Positions 61,901-64,000 of a DNA stretch of 64,000 nucleotides are shown in pieces. Both the position numbers and the translations under genes were made by a program. Source of the stretch: Tritrichomonas musculus (lineage: Eukaryota > Parabasalia > Tritrichomonadida > Tritrichomonadidae); the NCBI GenBank assembly GCA_039105265.1, contig JAPFFF010000012.1:744001-808000 (forward strand), read 5' to 3'. The first letter of the stretch is position 1. Each line of letters begins with the position of its first letter. The notes below the pieces were generated by a model. It was not told the origin of the DNA and ran no database searches. It saw only the letters and a program-made list of their open reading frames with translations.

Positions 61901-64000
61901 GATCATTGACTGCCTGAAGAAGAAAGGATTTCCTTCAGAATTTATTCATATTATAAAAAATGTTTATACCGGGTCTACAACCAGTATTATTACTAATAAC
62001 TTTGTGTCAGAGGAGATTGACATCAAGAAAGGCACTAAGCAAGGTTGTCCTGTTTCTCCGCTGTTATTTAACCTTTGCTTAGAGCCTCTCTTCAATGCAA
62101 TCTCCTCGGTTAACCGCGATCATGGTTATTGGGTCAATTCTTCAAGAGGCGAAGCAAGATTTAACATACTGGCTTACGCTGATGACATTTTGTTGATCTC
62201 GGAAACAGAAGTCGGTATGTCGAACATGCTCAGAACTTGTGAACTATTTTGCCGTTACTCAAAAATGGAACTTGCACCTTCAAAATCTTGTTCTTTTGCG
62301 TACATTCTTAGAGACAACTTGAGATGTGGATTAACTAGGAGCTTTATGGTTAACAACGAACCTATACCTTACGTTGGTTTGGACGAATCTGTCAGATATC
62401 TGGGTGTCCCTGTCGCTGTCAGAAAATTAACCAAATTAAAATCATCCAGTGATTACCTTATGAAGTTCACTGAGAAAGCATTAAAAGTCTTTAATTCCGA
62501 TCTCCTTATCACTCAAAAAGTGCATGCCATAAAGACTTTTCTTATTCCATCGCTGGATTTCGTGCTTAGTAATGGTCAGATGAAAATCAAACATATTGAT
62601 AAGCTCGATAGCTTCATTAGTGCATCTATTAACAAACTCGTTGGCGGTAATGTACCTCTATCTGTTAAGCATGGGTCATGGAAAGATGGTGGTTTATCAG
62701 TCCCATCTTTAAGAGAAAAATGCGAAACGTGCAGAGTCAAGTCTCTGCTTCGGCTTATTACGCACAAAGATTGCGAGATCAGATCTCTTGCCTTCTCGGC
62801 TATCGAAGGTGAAAAGCACAAAAGGAATGTCTGCACAGAACCAAATCCCAATCTTCAATCTTTTCTAGATTGGAAAGATGATTCACTTAACAATGAACAC
62901 TCAGGTACCAATTCTATTGTGCAACGGGCAAGAGTTTCTTTTAAAAATCTTGACTTAACTATTAAAGAGATCGGATGTGATGAACTCAATGATTCCGACA
63001 CCGAAGACAATGATACATCTGCCACTATTTCCAATTCTCATTCAATGTTTGAACTGAAGGACTTGGTTCTTAACAAATCTATCAAATTTGACAAGAGCAA
63101 AAATTTGTCACTTTTCCTTACTTCCCGGAGGAGAGAAAGATGGAAAGAGAGAATGCACAAAAACACATTTCATCTTCACGGCTTGTATTCTTTCAGCGAA
63201 AATCCACTTTCAAACTTTTATTTAATGAGGCAATTCAACCCAGTATGCAATACATTATTCAAATTCGCTATCAAATGTAGAACAAATCTACTCGGAACCC
63301 CGGAAGTTAATGAGTTGTACAATAACCTCCCTCATGCACATTGCTCAGCGTGTCTCAATCATGGTAGATCTTCAATTCAAAGTCTCAAACATATCCTCAA
63401 TGGTTGTGTCACGAAATTTAAACTATACACTGAGAGGCACAATAGACTACAATCTATTCTCTTGGATTATGTCCGGAAGTTACCAGGAGTCGAAGAAATA
63501 TTCTGCGATCATACTATCCATTTTACTGACTTGCCAGATGATCTACGCTTGTTAAGACCTGACATTGTGGCATGGCATGATCAAAGGAAGAAATGTTCCA
63601 TTTTGGAAATCAGTGTTCCTTATTCTCACAATCGGTGGGGGGAAGATTCTCTCAAAGCAGTTTATGAACACAAAAAGGAAAAGTATCAACGATTAGTCGA
63701 ATTTCTAAGGAACAATGGTATCAATGTTCAGTTTTATACTATCGTTGTTTCCTCATTTGGAGCAGTTTTTAAAGATTCAATTGCTGATATTAACAGACTT
63801 ATTCCTACTCGTTCTATTGGTAAAAATCTAATAAAGAGATTGTCTGTTAACGCTTTGTGGGGTTCGTTGAAGATTTGGAACCTTTTCTCTAAAGAACCTC
63901 TACCTGAGCATATATCATCTGATCCTGATGACGAAGATACTCGTATTGACGAGGTTCCCACCAATGACGATGATGACGATAATAACTCATTCAATGTTAC
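49995..64000 (+). CDS. LINE polyprotein, copy 3 (partial, C terminus outside window)
   Basis: The frame starts at the same ATG position, 30 bp into the element, and I see no stop up to the window edge, leaving roughly the last 30 codons unseen. The predicted full length is about 4700 aa. The domain order is that of copy 1; after the repeat array, positions are shifted by 1452 residues relative to copy 1. The repeat array carries private substitutions not seen in the other copies (units with SFQV, SIQV, SAQV, VIQHP, VSQHP and IREN), which makes it the most diverged array of the three, while the domains outside look unchanged. Confidence 0.88.
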   Translation, partial: MTDSYSTHCDDPVNTIISTPTQNFSPNSNFNIENHIIPSFQPQNPVLRQKISPLSHNNFPNNFNNDIFSNTNYRFIPQFYTNIDGISPNKSSYAIFNPSNNSISHFDYLKFSFKYVAYQNLPFLSKIENNAAIDPDLTDDDDSDFISSYSSNTLLDYDDEPEDNSQNNFSIFNELHNLIDYSNPTHNNSVQCPLPESNSTNILVDSSSSLNISPVPECNNPVSQIPERPNQDSQFLERYNPVTQFPERIIPDSRFPENNNPDSQIPERIIPDSRFPERNNPESQIPEIIPQKSSHSEFKTPETQSQDYSSKCHKDIFSNTNYFTKPLHFTKNENLPSNKRSFTIYNPSDNKTSHIDYITFSFMPDPYENLPFSSKVEKGIAVDPDLPDEDDLKSKSCISSNSYSDYDDEPEEYSENNFSLFRELHTIIDSQPDSQQLSLQSTSKTQPHNLQIHNFTTSEDEIILQYISSHPSPNWNEVSSLISNKSPKACKSRYVNFLGPGSPSQSWSQFEDDLLLNYYWRLGPRWSTISGLLKCHNAFSIRSHCLSLLIKSRFIDKAPTNFLELENLRIHHLSVIEQSQNSSNQDILQSHLNDSNQVNQHPHLNDSVQVNQHPHLNDSVQVNQHPQRSDSVQVNQHPQRSDSTRVNQHPHLNDSVQVNQHPHLNDSVQVNQHPHLNDSVQVNQHPQRSDSTRVNQHPHLNDSVQVNQHPQRSDSVQVNQHPQRSDSVQVNQHPHLNDSVQVNQHPQRSDSVQVNQHPHLNDSVQVNLHPQRSDSTRVNQHPHLNDSVQVNQHPQRSDSTRVNQHPQRSDSTRVNQHPHLNDSVQVNQHPQRSDSVQVNQHPHLNDSVQVNQHPQRSDSVQVNQHPQRSDSTRVNQHPQRSDSTRVNQHPHLNDSVQVNQHPQRSDSVQVNQHPHLNDSVQVNQHPQRSDSVQVNQHPHLNDSVQVNLHPQRSDSTRVNQHPHLNDSVQVNQHPQRSDSVQVNQHPQRSDSTRVNQHPQRSDSTRVNQHPHLNDSVQVNQHPQRSDSVQVNQHPHLNDSVQVNQHPQRSDSVQVNQHPHLNDSFQVNQHPQRSDSVQVNQHPHLNDSVQVNQHPQRSDSTRVNQHPHLNDSVQVNQHPQRSDSTRVNQHPHLNDSVQVNQHPQRSDSVQVNQHPQRSDSVQVNQHPHLNDSVQVNLHPQRSDSTRVNQHPHLNDSVQVNQHPQRSDSVQVNQHPQRSDSIRVNQHPQRSDSTRVNQHPHLNDSVQVNQHPQRSDSVQVNQHPHLNDSVQVNQHPQRSDSVQVNQHPHLNDSVQVNQHPQRSDSVQVNQHPHLNDSVQVNQHPQRSDSVQVNQHPHLNDSVQVNQHPHLNDSVQVNLHPQRSDSTRVNQHPHLNDSVQVNQHPQRSDSVQVNQHPHLNDSVQVNQHPQRSDSVQVNQHPHLNDSVQVNQHPQRSDSTRVNQHPHLNDSVQVNQHPHLNDSVQVNQHPQRSDSTRVNQHPHLNDSVQVNQHPHLNDSVQVNQHPQRSDSVQVNQHPHLNDSVQVNQHPHLNDSVQVNQHPHLNDSVQVNQHPQRSDSVQVNQHPHLNDSVQVNQHPQRSDSTRVNQHPHLNDSVQVSQHPQRSDSVQVNQHPQRSDSTRVNQHPHLNDSIQVNQHPHLNDSVQVNQHPQRSDSVQVNQHPHLNDSVQVNQHPQRSDSVQVNQHPHLNDSVQVNQHPHLNDSVQVNQHPQRSDSTRVNQHPHLNDSVQVIQHPHLNDSVQVNQHPHLNDSVQVNQHPHLNDSVQVNQHPQRSDSTRVNQHPHLNDSVQVNQHPQRSDSIRENQHPHLNDSIQVNQHPHLNDSVQVNQHPQRSDSVQVNQHPHLNDSVQVNQHPQRSDSVQVNQHPHLNDSVQVNQHPHLNDSVQVNQHPQRSDSTRVNQHPHLNDSVQVIQHPHLNDSVQVNQHPHLNDSVQVNQHPHLNDSVQVNQHPQRSDSTRVNQHPHLNDSVQVNQHPQRSDSTRVNQHPHLNDSVLVNQHPQCSNSVQVNQHPQRSDSTRVNQHPHLNDSVLVNQHPQRSDSAQVNQHPQRSDSTRVNQHPHLNDSIQVNQHPHLNDSVQVNQHPQRSDSTRVNQHPHLNDSVQVNQHPQRSDSTRVNQHPHLNDSVQVNQHPQRSDSTRVNQHPHLNDSVQVIQHPHLNDSVQVNQHPHLNDSVQVNQHPQRSDSTRVNQHPHLNDSVQVNQHPQRSDSVQVNQHPQRSDSVQVNQHPQRSDSTRVNQHPHLNDSVLVNQHPQCSNSVQVNQHPQRSDSTRVNQHPHLNDSVLVNQHPQRSDSAQVNQHPQRSDSTRVNQHPHLNDSVLVNQHPHLNDSVQVNQHPQRSDSTRVNQHPHLNDSVLVNQHPHLNDSVLVNQHPHLNDSVQVNQHPQRSDSTRVNQHPHLNDSVQVNQHPQCSNSVQVNQHPQRSDSVRMNQHPHLNDSVQVDQHPHLNDSNQVNQHPQRSDSIRENQQPQLNIPSPDSVSNQEFHRPQRNVINHMIQQNRFSPQTQPSLPLRPPLPQRSLRWPISINSSISNDDFSSSELLSFKNELFQILSLPNLSDCKNALINLHRPSLPDIRSSFGIDSNICLLLASDVPFPKPMAFACYVKDCNFIASSEGMLRKHLKQSHKVDVSVNRDELINTISYMAFKEVKTIFSFEDGSERATDRRLLFCHNPGCGYATDRDSRIKLHRTRMHKNFCDSLNVLGLFWGSLKSWINDANRFPSIGEFLGQGEMWSCKICDFISSSSLNVRDHISSVHRDLSTRDKENSMVPIFLKYSFGESLTDEIRPLSSASVNDDSNILVSNSSPENSQPSNEVDSIQTIQSPHANIDDFNQYHNDNHSFFDSDNQLMQPLIVDLSYISETPSILPENSTDLHEINEVFNIETLSNCKANDEIFSNYLSLAFESEDDQLKDLLANLQEAPRPTMSSDKDSEISIEVCISTILRTAPARCWPPFTNDDCCFICNEAFESNTSFLMHVQNMHPNLVYFVSDQLLCCLRYLTDTPIECILVNADGSSEVFKRSNCICRVPGCTFIADTYEDLLSHMARRKDRNHFLYKVMCNKYGPFYGSIKAFVSICNRLPCLFELLKGSEVNNYRCKKCGKILTSSVKAVESHFSKSHRNLCNNSLIDKIASVRISFSTAPLLSNSLEDASVKKNRIKHLVDDLRKNITLDEGTKLIDDACSRILYDNHDNSDVPATSFHSYNIVPSKIVSNKNSSQHPTISTPINSNIISVLSDSEEDVSIKDDHQDSFPKNAELTQSDGSNSDFSHNVDNVLNPDVHHSSQFSLSASEVSNIDVLSNDISDFTTSSKTNACEVCVVNSEEHSEGELSLALQFPEVNLNGNCYNSPKLHSSLNHPSSCIRHSQSNISCSNWNLHPSLFDSASNRFGLTDPFPSAPMQNLQNQHQCNSLQNSFFNSQSQSSESFSTLNAYNSDSPSSNVLHSSSNAPDIPPVISPDFNVVNPPSNNSSLLNQPTPNILSRWGSRSSRNGGTCRNKRANINDDSRYPLNISLDVPDSTSVTDNIESSQRHIISQGLKWYNESLNRKFVHLPKLDREKRKLVSNGLKELFEGELIPLLSYYDPDKFENLDQDVAWKLFEGAFEESIHRIRLHIATKLNIDVDRIYSNKMKKRWSNKIQEELADIQMNSRYLNKLASDIEKLNSIDKLNEEVEFEKAQRRILKYLSFISNDDRTRIFGTNDSLTILDELSYQGNKARECGEWLQTTIGELIKKEMSLKASQRQSNKIRECYSENPRKTLNNFILNKVQPQCLIDESSLHDFFARTFRKNDEEFIPDDDGIFAISNCFDDHDKELFMNLITNEESFKEVISSRKYDSAAGPDGIDYSVFKLLPNISAKFFCLISKVIVKKGRVPHGWKKSIMRLLYKKGDINCPSNWRPISISNSIYRIFSCVWAKSINKAHLNLHIFSNVQRGFIEAVNGCSDNAMIISELFYDAMRNHRNIFVTALDFKNAFGSVSHDMIIDCLKKKGFPSEFIHIIKNVYTGSTTSIITNNFVSEEIDIKKGTKQGCPVSPLLFNLCLEPLFNAISSVNRDHGYWVNSSRGEARFNILAYADDILLISETEVGMSNMLRTCELFCRYSKMELAPSKSCSFAYILRDNLRCGLTRSFMVNNEPIPYVGLDESVRYLGVPVAVRKLTKLKSSSDYLMKFTEKALKVFNSDLLITQKVHAIKTFLIPSLDFVLSNGQMKIKHIDKLDSFISASINKLVGGNVPLSVKHGSWKDGGLSVPSLREKCETCRVKSLLRLITHKDCEIRSLAFSAIEGEKHKRNVCTEPNPNLQSFLDWKDDSLNNEHSGTNSIVQRARVSFKNLDLTIKEIGCDELNDSDTEDNDTSATISNSHSMFELKDLVLNKSIKFDKSKNLSLFLTSRRRERWKERMHKNTFHLHGLYSFSENPLSNFYLMRQFNPVCNTLFKFAIKCRTNLLGTPEVNELYNNLPHAHCSACLNHGRSSIQSLKHILNGCVTKFKLYTERHNRLQSILLDYVRKLPGVEEIFCDHTIHFTDLPDDLRLLRPDIVAWHDQRKKCSILEISVPYSHNRWGEDSLKAVYEHKKEKYQRLVEFLRNNGINVQFYTIVVSSFGAVFKDSIADINRLIPTRSIGKNLIKRLSVNALWGSLKIWNLFSKEPLPEHISSDPDDEDTRIDEVPTNDDDDDNNSFNV
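51765..57389 (+). repeat. 36-bp coding minisatellite in LINE-3, about 156 units
   Basis: 5625 bp of in-frame 36-bp units. A higher-order repeat of 540 bp (15 units) is visible: the sequence from about 54900 to 55380 recurs from about 55440 to 55920 with the same rare VIQHP unit at the same place. Confidence 0.97.

Larger units (their letters stand above)
49965..64000 (+). mobile_element. R2-like tRNA-Phe-targeted LINE, copy 3 (cut by window end)
   Basis: The third copy begins with the same leader and continues to the edge of the window. By comparison with LINE-2 it is 252 bp (seven repeat units) shorter, so its end is expected about 266 bp beyond the window. It shares with LINE-2 the T at 62570 (C in LINE-1) and the NLHP repeat variant, so copies 2 and 3 are closest relatives. 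What follows it, another element or the original flank of the tRNA gene, is not visible. Confidence 0.93.

Overview
The window looks like a nuclear contig from a trichomonad-type protist (Parabasalia; Trichomonas/Tritrichomonas-like). That assignment is inferred. The support is: strong AT bias, intronless genes, a TCA(C/T)(T/A) initiator-like motif 9 nt upstream of one start codon and 20 nt upstream of another, stop codons overlapping TAAA, ankyrin-repeat debris of trichomonad style, a divergent beta-tubulin paralogue, and TA-flanked inverted-repeat elements. No species can be named from the sequence alone.

Left part (1-11.9 kb): very AT-rich DNA with three TA-flanked inverted-repeat elements of Tc1/mariner type or MITE type (206-906, 4242-5355, 5358-6648; the last two abut at a single shared TA), an ankyrin-repeat relic (3629-3970), and three host genes. 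The host genes are a four-transmembrane tetraspanin-like protein (7728-8360, +), a coiled-coil protein (8626-10080, +) and a divergent beta-tubulin-like protein (10462-11706, -). A 49-bp tandem repeat lies between the last two, which converge.

Right part (11.9-64 kb, about 81% of the window): an intact tRNA-Phe(GAA) gene (11918-11990) followed by an uninterrupted head-to-tail array of retroelements, all in the tRNA's orientation. Eight short elements of 1.5-1.8 kb (S1-S8, 11995-25404) are followed by three very large LINEs (25425-35370, 35391-49944, and 49965 to beyond the window end). Every element is separated from the next by the same 20 bp: the last 16 nt of the tRNA-Phe gene plus AATT. 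This is the signature of repeated site-specific insertion into the 3' end of one tRNA gene. The copy of these 20 bp left on the tRNA side keeps the tRNA complete, and each element begins with a T-rich tract that can act as the Pol III terminator.

The LINEs encode one giant protein (3248 and 4784 aa; the third would be about 4700 aa). Its parts are a duplicated acidic N-terminal module, two Myb/SANT repeats, a tandem array of 12-residue repeats (35, 163 and 156 units), two duplicated C2H2 zinc-finger triplets, an R2-like reverse transcriptase, a CCHC knuckle and a PD-(D/E)XK restriction-like endonuclease. The short elements encode nothing recognisable but share the last 70 bp of the LINE (68/70 identical) and the same target site, so they are best read as non-autonomous riders mobilised by the LINE's reverse transcriptase. 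The candidate undescribed system is therefore a tRNA-Phe-specific, R2-like LINE with a dependent short partner that together build tandem arrays of more than 50 kb behind one tRNA gene.
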